A DNA stretch of 64,000 bases from Sisyra terminalis. Taxonomy: Eukaryota; Arthropoda; Insecta; Neuroptera; Sisyridae. Positions 23,906 to 38,100 of this stretch are shown here, in pieces (within the stretch, counting starts at the first letter, position 1; the number at the start of each line of letters is the position of its first letter). A model generated the notes under the pieces. The model worked only from the letters and a program-made list of their open reading frames with translations, did not search any database and was not told the DNA's origin. The stretch is from positions 49,052,630 to 49,116,629 of the forward strand of contig OY292274.1 in the NCBI GenBank assembly GCA_958496175.1, written 5' to 3'. The translations under genes and the position numbers were made by a program.

Positions 23906-25436
23906 ATGGCTTTTACTCTCTGGGACTACGGAGTTTTTATTTTAATTAATTTAGCAAATGTTTTTACCGGAATATATTTCGGTTATTATAAGAAAAATAA
24001 GGATACTGCCGATTATTTAGTTGCTGCTCGGCAAATGAAATCTGAACCAATTGGTTTATCTTTAGTCTTAAGATGAGAAATTCATTAAAATTATTACTAT
24101 AAGTTATGGTTTTTAAAAAACGTCCTTGCGACATGATTCTAAGAAAATATTTGTTTAAATTTTAGTAAAACTTTAATAAACTGAAAACTTATTTATGTAA
24201 TACCACAAGTAATGGTAAAAATACATATTTAAAGATAACAACAGTACTTAAAATAATCTCCTTTCTATTTAGACTGAAAAATTAGTTCCTTAATTAGTAT
24301 ATCATAAAATCATGTGAGAGACCAACATATCCTCCTTGTTGTCCGGAATATATTTTTTGCTGTATTTCATTTAAAATAACCTCAGACATGCTTAAAAAAT
24401 ACTACAAAAATGAAATGTTGTTCCACTTTACAATATAAATTTATCACAAAAATATGTTCTTTTTTTGTTTATTTTAGTGGCGTTTCTGCAATAACAGTAT
24501 TGGGCCTCCCGACAGAACTTTATTTCCATGGTGCACAATTTTTTAAATTTGTTTTGGATATATACTTGCAGCATTTCTTGTTGTAGTTTTATATATTCCC
24601 GTGCTTCATAAATTAAATATAACAACAGTCTTTGAGGTGAGTCACAACCGTCTCAACTTAGTACATACATGTCGTCCTCCCACAGCACGGTAACTTATAA
24701 CACAGCTTCACTACAACACGATTTATACACGTTTCGCTTTAACACGCTAAAAGAATTATACTAGAAATTTCTAAATTAATCAAAGACGTAGGTTCTGAAG
24801 ATATGGTTATTGGGGTCGTTCAAGATTTGTTAGTGAAAGAAGACATTGGTGAAGCAAATTTACAGATCAAATGGATTCTGATGACACTAGCATAGGTGAA
24901 AATTGTGCAGTTAGTAATTTTAAACTTAAAAAATTACATGAAAGCTAAAACTTAATTAAAAATCTCGAGCCATTTGTCTTAAATGTACTACATGTATAAT
25001 GATTGTACTAATGAATGTACTGTATGTAATATACTATAGAACTCTCTAGGTCAATATTGAAAAGTTTACTATGACCTGGTAACAACAAGCAACCAAAATT
25101 AAATTACAGATTTTGAAAGAAGGGAGCAGATGCAAAAATTTTCAAAGATCAAATAGAACTAATTATTTAATCAGTTTTTCGGAATCTACCCCCTTTTTTG
25201 CACTTACCTTAGGTTTCATACAATACGGCATTTTTTAGGAACTTAAACACCGTATTATAGGAAATATACCTGAACAATTTTTTTGAACAATCAAACATAT
25301 TCCGAGAATAAAACCTAAGGCCTATATAAGCAATGGATTATTTGAAAAATAAATAAAATATTTTTTTTAGTATTTAGAAAGAAGATTTGACAAACGAATA
25401 CGTTTAATTGCCTCCGTTTAGGCTATTTTGTAATAA
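23906..25436 (+). pseudogene. SLC5-family transporter, copy D (three-exon pseudogene)
   Basis: Exon 1 (23906-24072) reads MAFTLWDYGVF and KDTADYLVAARQMK, like its paralogs, but its splice donor is at instead of gt. Exon 2 (24478-24636) has GVSAITVLGLPTELYFHG and is one base shorter than the 160-bp exon 2 of A, B, C and E, with the loss near 24545 causing a frameshift. Exon 3 (25371-25436) has YLERRFDKRIR, then an in-frame TAG. No exons 4-11 follow before copy E. The gene is therefore dead and truncated, with three independent lesions plus loss of its 3' half. Exon order and spacing show it arose by tandem duplication rather than retrocopying. Confidence 0.9.
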
Positions 25437-27379
25437 TTGTGAAGAAAATTAGAGTTCCGCCGCCGGAATATTGCATTTTTAAGTGTTCTGAACATTTAAA
25501 CATTAATTTTATGTATCTACGATTTTTTTTGAGAAAAGCCGTCATATGACAAAATTACCCCTTCCACAAATACGTGCGTTAATCTTTAGATCAGCAAATA
25601 AAAAAACATTAATTTATTCAGTTCCCGAATTCTAAGATACTAATTACAGCAAAACGTAAAAATAAACACACAAACTAAATTGTCAGAAGAATCCTTAAAA
25701 TTAATCTCTCCTTAAGGCTCAAAAGATTAAAACGAAATGAATATCGTACATCAGAAAACCTGATACTTAAACGACGACAGTTAATCGCACTATCTAATAA
25801 AGGTGGAGACCGTAAAATTCATATTACTCATAAGTTGTTAAATGAGCGAAAGAAACTTTTTTTAAATAAAGCTTTTGGAGTTTTTTAATTGAATACTTTT
25901 TATTGTAACTGCCAAACATATTCCAGAAGCTCCAAACTTTACCTCAATTTAGTTAGCCCCAGACTAAAACAAAATTTAACTTTAATTATATTTTTAAGTA
26001 GACTATTGTTTGTACTTGATTGTTGTGAAAAATAATCGTTTGTCACTCAACTGAAAAAGGTAATTATTTTTTTAGCCGATATCCCTCTCATTATAGGCTT
26101 TTTAAAAAAAATAATGATTCAATATGGGTGTTGACTCCTAGTGGGTTCTATCGAAAAAAATATAATAAATTTAATCAAAAAATAGTTTTAAGGGTTTTTG
26201 TAAGTATACTTACTTAATTATTGAATTTAATACCCGCTGTATTTTGGTTTCTTCTGAAATACATACGAGATTCTTTTACAGTGCAATTCGGGTGTTGGTT
26301 TATGGAGGATTGAATCAAATAAAAAAAAAAAGAATTTTATCTTAAACCAACCGATATTAATGACAATATTCGTAAGAATAATTATACTCTGATTACTCTA
26401 TTGTTAAATTTCTTAAAACCAATATAAATTTTGTTCTATTGAGATACAATTGTTTGTTAGTGGAATATTTCATCTGCTGGTCCCTAAAAGATTGCACCAA
26501 ATGAATTTTCGTTTGTACTTCAACCTGCAACTAAAAAGAAAATGGAGTTTCTCAACAATAAGGAGTTTTGCTTGAGAGTATTACAAAGTTAAAGTAGTAT
26601 CACCTTAATCAGTAGTAGCCAACCTGCAGCCTACCGATGAATCATTAATGAACGCCAAATAATTGATTTCCAAGAAAGCACAGTTTTATAACACAAACAT
26701 GCAAAAGTTCCACTGAAGAGTTCTGAATAAAATTTGTGTATGGCAATAAGTATCCATAACTTCAAAAGTTTGCTTTGAAAATTGAATTAACAAAAAAATC
26801 GCGACTTGTTTAAAAATAAAGTAAAAAATACAACGTTGCTAGATTTTATGGTTCTACAAGGGATATGAGCTTTATTTTTGTAATAAATATAATACTTTAA
26901 CTAAACTTGTGATACTTATCTTATTAATTTAACTTGGATAAAAATCTGCTTCGTACGTTTCAGTATTAACTATTTCGGAAAGAATAGCTGCTAATACATT
27001 AAAAGCTAATTAATAGAAGGTAACTAAATATTTCAAAATTATAATCAGTTTATTAAGACCAGGACCTTCAATCTTCAAACGGTATTTTCATTTTTTGGAT
27101 TAGAATTAATTTTTAAGTTTCTACTTCAATGTTTTATTATCCCCTGTATAAATTAGTCTAATGGTAATAGCAGGTTTACCCTCTAAGCCGACGATATGGA
27201 ACTCGTCTGTCGCTGTGACGATAAGAAAAAGGTCGCTTTTACCAAAAAAATATGTTAGTATAACCTTTACTGCTTATAGATAACAACGCTCATTATACTA
27301 AGAACACTGAAAATCTTGATTCCCTTGATGTTATTCGCATTAACACCATATTGCAATCTTAAGGGTGTAGTGTGGCAAA
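25437..27379. other. Intergenic between pseudogene D and copy E
   Basis: AT-rich sequence where exons 4-11 of copy D would be expected but are absent. A string near 26785-26855 resembles half of the Mutator-like MITE core in inverse orientation. A possible degenerate tRNA-like string lies at about 27150-27215 and was not accepted as a tRNA gene. GATAAG lies at 27220, 160 bp before copy E. Confidence 0.4.
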
Positions 27380-30300
27380 ATGGGGTTTTCTTTTTGGGAT
27401 TACGCAGTATTTGTTTTTGTTAACTTATTGAATATTTTGATTGGAATGTATTTTGGTTTTTATAAGAAAAATAAAAGTACTGCAGATTATTTGACCGGAG
27501 CTAGACAGATGAGAGTAGTACCAATTGGTCTATCTTTACTTTTAGGGTAAGTTTTTTTTTTTCAAATTTAAATATTCAACCCATCAGATAGACAGTGGAA
27601 GCAATAATTGAATTTTTAATAAAAGCTTCATCTAAAAAAAAATGTAACTTTGAAAAAAATATTCTTTTGGAATTTTGGAAACCTTTTAGTATCATATGTA
27701 CTCAAATTTTTGTAATTTAAATCGAGTACCTTAAAATGAAATAAACTTTTCTCAAAAAAGAAACAGTATAGTCTCAAAAGATTTCAATTATTGTCTTTCA
27801 AATTTATCATTTTTATTTTAATTTCCTTTGGGTATAACTCGTTTATCATTATCATTTTATTTGACAAAAAGGTTTCCAAAAAAAGACAAATTTTTTTATA
27901 GTAAAATTAACAAATAGCTTAAACGGCTTAAACAGTGATCTAATAATGGGTTAAGTTAAGATTTTCATTACCAAATTTTGATTTTTATTCAGGCATGCAC
28001 TTGATCATAATAATCCTATTAAGGGCTGAAAAGCCAGAAGAATAAGCTTTATTGTAAAACCATTCGAATGCTTCTATCAATCCTGAAATTAATAGATGTG
28101 GCTATTTATACATACATTATGTATACGCAATATTTATACATAGTACGTATATGCAAGTGATTGTACGTATAAACGCTAGTTTATGACAACAATTAGTATT
28201 GTCATGCTATAAGTATTTTTCGAATAAGTGACCCATGCTGTATTGATAAATAGCTAGTTCATATATGGTGCATACATTTTGTATAATTAGCCAATTGCAT
28301 ATATTGGTGTGTTAAATGTGTTAATATGAAACCGGAATTTTCCAATAAGTGGTGGTAGTGGGCAATGGAGGGTCTGCCAAACCATATTATAGAAGCAATT
28401 ACTTTGTTTTGATATTTGACAAAGAATTTCAATTCGCAAAAGTATAACTTTCGTACGACTCCCTCATTTTTAATAGCATTGAACATGTGGAGCTTTGTGT
28501 CTTTAATGTACGATTCGAGGACAGCATTAAATTTTCAATTACCATTTAAACAAAAACCGCTGCAAAGTCGCATCGAAAACTAGTCAAAGCTTACGTTAAG
28601 TATGCTATTAGAAAATTTCTGTTTTTTAAGTGATTTTCATTCGACAAAGTGTAGCCGAGTAAGCAACACACATTTACCGGTGTTAAGCAACCTGTGCAAT
28701 AATTGTGTAAATTTTCAACAATGTTTGTAAAGACATTATTGAGAATTTTGTGAAGCGCAGTGAACAATAATTTCATTAATTGATTGTAATAATTAGTAGA
28801 AAACTTTTTTTCAAAAAACAAAAAAACATTTTTATGACCACTAATAATAAACATTTATTGACAGTTTACTTGTGGCAGTGTTATCGTGATAGTGATGTGT
28901 TTACGGCGAAATGCCGAAAGACTACTACTATTATTATGACAAATATAATTTAAAATCTTCGAAACTTGCAAACCCAAAATCTCCTGCAGTGAATCCTTCG
29001 ACAATGGTATCTCCAATTATTGACAAATCTATGGAAACAAGCATCAACGACACCAACAATGATGATCACAGCGGTATTTTACGCTATTTTCCTGTGGTCA
29101 ACAAAAAACGTAAACGCGGAGCAACGACACGGAATATTACAACATCAAATGCTGGCTTGCAAAAAAGTAACATCGAATTATCAAATCGGTTTGACCCACT
29201 AACGATAATCGATGAGGCAGCTGGAAAAAAAACTAAACCGCCACCAATTTTCATTCGCGAAAGGAGTTCCCAACTCCTGCACGATCAATTGAAAAAACAA
29301 ATAAAAAATAACTTTTACATCGTAGACCTGAAAAAAGGAGCCCTTTTCGAGACAAAATTACAATTATCCGACGAAACTGATTATACAGTCGTTACTAAAT
29401 GGTTGGATGATCACCAAAAACAGTACTATTCATTTCAAGCCAAGAACCAAAAAGGGCTCAGAGTAGTAATAAAAGGCATTGACTACCAAGTTGATCCCAT
29501 GGAAATTAAACAAGACCTAGAAAACATGGGTTTTAAAGTAAATTGGGTTCACAATATACTGAACAAATTCAAGCAACCCCAACCTATATATGAAAAATAG
29601 ATGAAAATAAATCAATCTGTACGGGAATTTTCCTCGATGTATCTCAAGCTTTCGACAAAGTCAACCATAATGGTTTACTCTACAAAATATACTCGTTACT
29701 ACCAATCCAATACCACAAAATTCTAAACAGCTACATCACCAGTAGAACATTCCAGGTTCAATTTGGTAAGGAATTCAGTTCGTCGCGAACCATAAAAGCG
29801 GGAGTACCACAAGGCAGTGTTCTGGGCCCACTATTATACTTAATTTTTACAAGCGATCTTCCAACAAACGATCAAATTACAACCACCACATTTGCAGATG
29901 ATACAGCTCTACTTTACACCAACAAAGATCCTAAGATAATCCAACGTCGTCTACAGGAACATGTAAATGTCATAACTAAATGGTGTGACCAATGGGGAAT
30001 TAAACTCAATGATGAAAAATCAATCCAAGTCACGTTTACCCTAAGAAAAATCACAAGTCCAAGGATCACAATCAACGACAAATCCATACCACAAAGCAGC
30101 TCGGTCAAATATCTGGGAATGCATCTTGACCAAAAATTAACCTGGCGTGAACACATCTCGAAGAAAAAGGAACAAATGAATATAATATTTAAAAAACTAT
30201 ACTGGCTCATTGGAAAAAAATCAAAATTAAAATTAGAAACAAAAATCATCATATACAAATCTATAATAAAACCTATATGGACGTACGGAGTTCAACTTTG

Positions 30301-33300
30301 GGGTTCCGCTAAAAATTCAAATTTACAAATCATAGACCGCTGCCAATCGAAAATTATTAGAGCCATCATTGGCGCTCCTAAGTACGTGAGAAATTCTATA
30401 ATACTTAGAGATACCGACACTGAAACAGTCAAAGAAGTCACTTTGAAAATTAGTAAAACCTACAAGAAAAGACTCGACTCACACCCGAACCAATCAGCCA
30501 GGAAGATCTTAAAAGCCAAACGTTTCACGAGACTCAAGCGAAATGATCCACTGAACCTAATGGAGTAAATTTGAAATCAATAGTCGAGGCCAATGATGGA
30601 CCCACCTTCCACATCCAATTCTACACAAAGGTGTAGGGAGGACTAATTACTCTAGTTTCTTTAGATTTAGTTTTAGACTTAAGAGTTGTAATAAATTTTG
30701 TTAGAGATATATTTATATCTGATTCAAAAATTATAAATAAAAATGATAACAAAAAAAAAAAAAAAAAAATAAGTGATTTTAACAAAATTGAAAATGGCGA
30801 TATCGACGTATATAACAAAGAACGAGGAAAACCACCGAAAAAAATATTGAATTATAATATTACTAGCTGATCCCCGCGACTTCATCTGCGTAACGTAGGT
30901 GTAGATTATATTTTATTTTTAAATTTGCTATTTGTAGTGGTATATGAAAATTATTATTTTTCTTATTTCTTTTACGAAAACCATAATCATACTTAAAAAC
31001 ACTATTTTGTCAACTTTAAATATACACCTTTAATAAACTGTTAATTAGAATAAAATAGTTGTATATAATGATCAATTAATTTTCAAAAAATAATTATAAA
31101 TATCTAAAAAATACCCTAAATAAACCGTACACCTACGATAGATATACCTACCGTGAATCAATTAATCCGTAAATCAATCAGCATCTATACATAAATAAAA
31201 ACTATCGTTAAGTTCCATAAAGTCAGTCATAATTATAACTTAAAACAGTCAAAAGTTATCAAAACACTCGCCTAGATATTTATATTAGTAAAAATCACAT
31301 TTCATTGTCTCGACTCTCGAATGAACCCTTTTCTCGAAACTATACTGCAATGTACTAAACCACCGCAAAATTAAAATTTGTTCAATTGCACGAAACCCAG
31401 TTCCTCCATAATCAAGTATAACCATTGTGTATCTATGCACTTATTAAAATATCTGAATTTCAACTATATTATTAAACCATTTTCTTTTAGTTCGCCGAAT
31501 TGCTCGCTACTCGATATTCGCTCACTAATCTATTTATTTGTGAATACGTATTTCGGATTTTTAGGTTTACAATATGTGAAAGCCAAAAAACTTAATGCTC
31601 ACTTATGAACTTAACCTTTTTCAGATATATATATATATATGAGTTTAAATTTTTAAGCAGATCCTACGTTTTTGAATCTAATAATAAATCAACATTGTTT
31701 TATTTTAAGCGATAAAACGTTTCGTCTATTACGAAATATTTTGATAATTAAATTTGAAATTTCGATTGTTTGATTGACGTTATGCCGTACAAACTTTGCC
31801 ACCATTTTTCACTTTTTTAGGGGAGGAATTATCAAAATATGTATATATTTCCTATTATATACCTGCATCGTATAAGAAAAACATTTTCCAAATATTATCG
31901 ACACAAATAGACGTTGTACATACAAAACTGTTGAAAACAGGTAAAAAACGTGGAAAGAAATAAGAATATTTTATATATTTTCAAGAACAATAATTGATTT
32001 TCAAATTTTTCTGAATACCGAAGAAAAGTTATTTTGGAAGATTTTATATTTTGATTGATAATGAAATATATGACAAAAAATTGCTCCCCTAATGTTTTTC
32101 AGCAGAATAAATAATTGCTCCAGGTCACAATCATTGGTTCATAAAAATTAGATTTTAAAAAGTTTGATCGTTGAAAAACAAACAAAAATTAAAAATCGCT
32201 TTGTTAGAATAAGTACTACATATAATTTCATACTAATTTAGTGAAATAACGTTACTTAAAACGTTGTTATTAAAATGATATAACAAAACAGAAACTTATA
32301 ATTAATTATTTATTTATTAATTACACTTATTAAATTCAAAATTTCGATTGTTGATTAACTTAACATTTTCTCATACAAACTTAGTTACCCCTTTTACTCT
32401 TTTAGGGTAGGAATTTTCAAAAAAAAATCTTATCAAATGTCTACTTCTTATAAGGAATACATCGAATATTAAAATTGCAACAGTCAGAGGGATATATAAA
32501 TACAGGATTTTATGTATGCACGGTTTTAAAAACGTATTTACTTAAAGTTTTATTACTATTATTATTATTACTACTAGTACTATTTTTTTTTTGTTAATAT
32601 TTCAATATTGAGTAACTCTAAGGGTAACTCTTCTTTTTTCAAAAAAAAAAATTAAAAAAAAAGTTTACTGTAAGATCCGAACCCACGTCTTTATAATTAT
32701 AAGGATCAGAATGTCCGATACGTAAGCGACTACGCTATTAACATCAACTATTTGTCTATTATATATAAAGGTTTATATTTCAAAGAGGCAATTTTTTAAA
32801 ATTTAAATTGAATTTACTGTGTTTTTTATCAGTTCAACTAAAAATATTTTTACAGATTATTTTCTAACTTTAAATTACCTTTCCAATGATATATAACTCA
32901 CCGGTCTAGTATAAAAATTTCTGTTTTCATCCCTAGGGAATACCTTCCCTTATTATTTTTTGGAATGATAAATAGCCTATAGTATGTGGGAAATTGTGTT
33001 GTATCTTAATACTAAATTTCATTAAATTCGGTTGTTCCGTTCTTTAGTTAAATCGGGACACACAGACAGACAGACAGACAAAAATTTTAAAAATGTTAGA
33101 TTCGGAATAAGGGCCTCTTGAAACAAATATTTACCCTAAAATTGGGTTCAAAATCGAAATGTACAGACAACCGTAAGAATTTTATATATTAGTATAGATA
33201 TAGACAATATCGATATCGAATTATAAGAGTTGTTCGATGAGAATGGTTATCAAACGCAACAATAATTTGCAATAGTAGATTTGAACCAAACTTTGGTGCG

Positions 33301-35036
33301 AAGAACGGTCAAAATATCAAAATTGGTAATTCAAAGTAATCTTATTATATAGTAATTTCCTTGATCCTACAGAAAAACAAGTGTAGGATATAATTGAGGC
33401 ATTCGGTTCAAAAATACTTTCGTATGCAGCTTACTCCTTATACTTAGGTTTTTCAGATTATTACCTATTAGGATCGAACACGCACTAACTGAGCTGCAGT
33501 TCACATATTACGAAACTTATTTTTCTGATAAAAAATCCAGTTTCAAATTCAAACACTAGTACAAACAATATGTATAAATAGCCAAATGTGCATGTAGAAT
33601 ATTTGAGAATTTAAAATTTTATATTATTATAGTTTAACTTTTAAATGTCTCTCTATTTCAGAGGTATTTCTGCAATCACCGTAATGGGTCTCCCAACAGA
33701 AATATATTTCCATGGAGTACATCTTCTCTACTGCTGCTTTGGATATATTTGTGCAAGTGTTCTCGCTGCATTTCTTTACGTCCCTGTTTTACACAAACTA
33801 AAAATAACTTCAAGTTTCGAGGTACGTAAAAAATTTGTATTTTACCAGATAGATATGGTATAGTAAAAGAATGGTACGAACACATATGAGCAAAGGTTGC
33901 GGCTGCTCCATTTACTTCCTGGAAATTTGGGAAACTGTATTTTCATTGTAGTATTTAAAAAGCTAATAACAAAATTTTAGGTTTATGAAATAAAAATGGG
34001 AAACAATTGTATCAAATATTTTACATGAACTAGGTCTAACAACTATTTACCGAGCTTTGGAAAAAATACCTTTTCTAATAACTCGGCCTTCACTAAGTTT
34101 CTGTCAACGCCTATGAATAAGAAGTAGAAATTTTCATATTAATCATTCACTTAAAGTTCTATTTAGAAGAATCAACAACAAAATATTAAATAGGTAACAA
34201 AATAAATACAGTAGTTTTTACTTCCACAAAAAAAAAAACTTTTAAAAAATGTAAACTACTTTTTAGATCCTACATCGATTAGTCAAAAAAAATTTAAAGT
34301 TTGATTTTTCAGTTTTTTTTTTTTTGCCAATCGTTGAGAAATCGTTCGTAAAGATTTGTGAAAGAAACCATTTCGTTTGTGACAAAATAGTTTGGTAGTA
34401 ACTAATTAATTACGAAAAATTTATTATTTGGTCATAGATATAGTAAAATGTAAAGGAACCAGGGTTTTTAGCGACATATAAAAGCAAAAATGCAGGAAAA
34501 TTTAAAAAACTGTTGTTTAAAAATAAAACAAATAGAAAAATTAAAGAAAACTTAACAGAATCTTCCCCCCCCCACTCAAAAAATTGGAGAGCAAAAAGAC
34601 AGTTATGAATATTTTCTTTAAATTATATTTTCACAAAATTTTACACATTAAAAAAAATCAAGACATCATTAAATACGCTTTTCATCCAAATATTTTCGTC
34701 GTTTGTGAAAGTCAATTTTTCCCACAAAAAATTATTGAGTATAAATATGTGAAGTAACATGCACATACCATATATAAAATATTTGTCAATATTTGTATAA
34801 TATTGTCATTCTTCATAAATACCAACAATAGGTTGTTCTTTTAAATTCAACTCTAATAAAATGGACTTAAATTATGGGTTGCTTTTTATTGATAAATTCA
34901 ACATCAAAAGTAAAAGACAAAACTTATTTTACATTTACTGTTTTGGTGACCCCAAGAATGATTCGATTGTAGGTTTGTAATACGTTCATATATATTATGT
35001 ATAATACTATTTTTTAACATCTTGAAATTAAAGAAA

Positions 35037-35120
<84 letters not shown>

Positions 35121-38100
35121 AAGTATATATAAAATATAATTAGCAGAATATTATCATACTATTTTGTACAAACAATAATTACTATTGTAAACGAATACTG
35201 ATTTTATGATTGTATTGATTCTAATGATTGTTATTTGTTCCACTACTAGTTACTAAAGTCAAACATTCAAATTTCCAAAACTGAGTGAAAATTATTCCAT
35301 TTCTGGGTATATTGTTTTATATTGAAAACATTTAACAACCCAAGAAAAAAGAATAAATTATTTTTATTTTCGATAATGTAAATGAAACATAAATTTCTTA
35401 TCAAAATTTTTAAATAAGAATTGTTTTTTTTTAGTATTTTGAAAGAAGATATGACCGGCGTTTACGTTTAATCGCCTCTGTAATAGGTATTTTGCAATTG
35501 GTACGTCTTAAAATATGTCATTTAAGTTATATTCTTGCAAACAACTTAAAATTATAGCTTACTAACACATTAACTGATAAAGAAAAGTTAATTTGAAAGA
35601 GGTCCATACATTGTCAAGTTAATAGAGAAACAAAGTGATGCTCAATTGCCTTACCAATACAGTTGGTCAAATTTTGTTCAAATTTTAGTAATAAAATTAT
35701 GTGGGAACTCCCAATGACTTCAAATATTCATGGGACTTTTCGTATCGTTCCATGTGTGCCCTAGTTACCCTAGGTTTTGACAATTTTCTGGTCTCAAAAA
35801 TATTCTTCCTAAAAATATCAACAAATTACCTTAATGTTATTTTCTTGCAGTTCCAATTCGTGATTATCAGTTATCTTCTTTAATTCTCGTTGCTAACCAC
35901 TTCGTAGGTGGTTATCACATTCAACCCCTTACATTTTTTAATAATAATAATAATTTTATAAAACTAAAATATAAATCTCACCAATATCGAATAAAAGCCC
36001 AACAATATCAAATAAAAGAAGCCTGAAGATTGAGCTTTAGTAAATCACAAAACTCAGATAGTTGTAACCGTTCTAATATTCATAAACCAGCATGAATTCT
36101 AAAATGGTTTCGATTTTCACTGGCAACAATTATTGGATAACCCTTTCTCTAAGCCTCAAGTATTCTTTTCTTTATTGAATAAGCCGAAATGATAGTCTAT
36201 GAAAAAAACAGCTAACATCTGAAAAGATTAAGTAATATATGCAAACTGTATTTGCGTTATTTAAACAAAAATATTCAAATATTTTCTTTTATAATCAATC
36301 GTACAAAAACGAAGTAATTCCACAGAAATAGCATTTCTTAGTTCATACTTTATGGTCTCCAACTCCATCCACAACTTCTTGGTTTTCAATTGTGTAATCT
36401 TAATCTCCGTATTTAAAATTGACATATTTTATTTCTCTTAATAAAATGCTGAAATCTGAGTTTTATCATCTATTATGGAAAGCGGCTTTTACAGCAATAT
36501 ATTACAGGAGTTTGAAGTTGATATCTATAAATTAATTAAGGGAATGTCAAGGATATTTTATAAATTGGCTTCAATACATAATCGTAGATTTTTTTATTGA
36601 AGTGTAAGGGGAACAGCGTTTTTCCTAAATATGTTACAAATAATTTAATATATGTTTTTTATAACTAATTGATGAACACCCGTTTGTCTACTTAGTTGAC
36701 TTATTAGTTAAGAGAGTGAAGGTATTAAATTTAAGTACGGACATTAAGATTGCACACCGTAATAACAAGAAGTTGTGGATGAAGTTGGAGACCATTAAAC
36801 ACAAATTAAGAAATTATATTCAAATATCATTGAAAACTACAGTTACGCAACATGTCAACCATTGCTTTATAATAGCAGGTTAATAAGCAAATTTGTTGTT
36901 CAATATTGATTTCTCAATGTATGGGGTACCTCAACCTATATAAGCGAATGACCAAGCTTCTAAATAAACAATAGAGTGCTAATTAGTTAATTAAAAACTC
37001 CTAAAGAAACCCATCATTTCCTACTCTTTGCTTCAAGATGAATTGAATAATTCAAAATCGAGGATCGTAACGCCCTGTTCTTAATCACCGTTAATATATA
37101 ATTTTTTATGATTTTAGATATTTTTTCTTCCAATGGCTATTTATACTCCATCAGTCGCAATTAATTACGGTTTGAATAAAAATAGTACAAAAATTGTATC
37201 AATTCCTAATATGGGTTTAATTTCATTTTTAGTGACTCAAATTGATATTCATTTTACTACGCCAATATTTTGCCTAATAGGTATAATTTATACAGTAATG
37301 GTAAAATATCAAACTATAAATGAATTTCAACAATTTATTATATCCAATATTATAATATTATAGGGAGGATTTCGAGCTGTGGTTTGGTCAGATTTTTTGC
37401 AAGCATTCGTTTTATTTCCATCTATTTTCATAATAGCTGCAAAAGGAACTTATGATATTGGATTTGAAAAAATACTTGAACAAAGCTTTGCAACTAATAG
37501 ACTCGAGCTGCCAATGTAATTATTTACTTTTATTTCGAAAGCTTAATAAAAACTTTTATCACATATTATAAGATAAATACTTTTGTTTTTTTTCAGATTT
37601 GATCCAAATCCAACAATCCGATACTCATTTTGGTCGTTATTTATTGGTGGAAGTTTTTATTACATGTATGGCATTTTTTTGTATCAAGTACTAATACAGA
37701 AATACCAATCATTACCAAATATTAGAGACGTGAGAATGTATGATCAACTTTCTAACTATTACAAAGTACTATTCTTAAAGAAAAAATTTTAGATCAATTT
37801 TCATTTGTCTTTTGGGGTTAATAGTTCTCATAGTTGGATGTGGTTATAATGGACTTATTCTTCATTCGTACTACTATGGGTGTGATCCAATTTCTAATCA
37901 AGTATAATGTAAATAGTCACACTTACCCACTAATTTATTCCAAATCAATATTTTCAGGATATCAAAATACATGACCAATTATTACCGTCGATTGCAGTAA
38001 AGTTATTTCAAAATTTACCAGGTTTTTGTGGCATTTTTATAACTGGAATATCTAGTGCGGCATTAAGCTCTTTTGCTGGTGGCATAAATAGTTTGTCGGC

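Larger units (their letters stand above)
28638..30769 (+). mobile_element. Jockey-type non-LTR retrotransposon, both ends present, middle deleted
   Basis: The 2.1-kb element starts cattcgacaaag at 28638, has a 5' leader, ORF1 remnant 28911-29600, RT remnant to 30568 and an A-tract at about 30750-30768. An 11-bp target duplication flanks it. The deletion removes the end of ORF1 (zinc knuckles) and the start of ORF2 (endonuclease and N-terminal RT), with a junction near 29580-29600. The insertion looks young because both ends, long open frames and an exact target duplication survive. It sits in the same orientation as the host gene, in intron 1 of copy E. Confidence 0.88.

Noticed and set aside
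24770..24920. Possible transposase-like fragment in intron 2 of pseudogene D
   Set aside because: A 40-residue frame with a faint Tigger/CENPB feel only. Too short and without a diagnostic motif.
27140..27225. tRNA-like string (taatggtaatagc and ggaactcg)
   Set aside because: No acceptor stem or full cloverleaf could be built. At most a decayed SINE head.
28911..29600. Possible host gene of 229 residues
   Set aside because: The sequence fits a Jockey ORF1 and lies between matching target duplications, so it belongs to the retroelement.
33062..33078. gacagacagacagac run as a CRISPR-like or functional repeat
   Set aside because: It is a short simple repeat within the tail of an interspersed element. 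No spacer structure exists.
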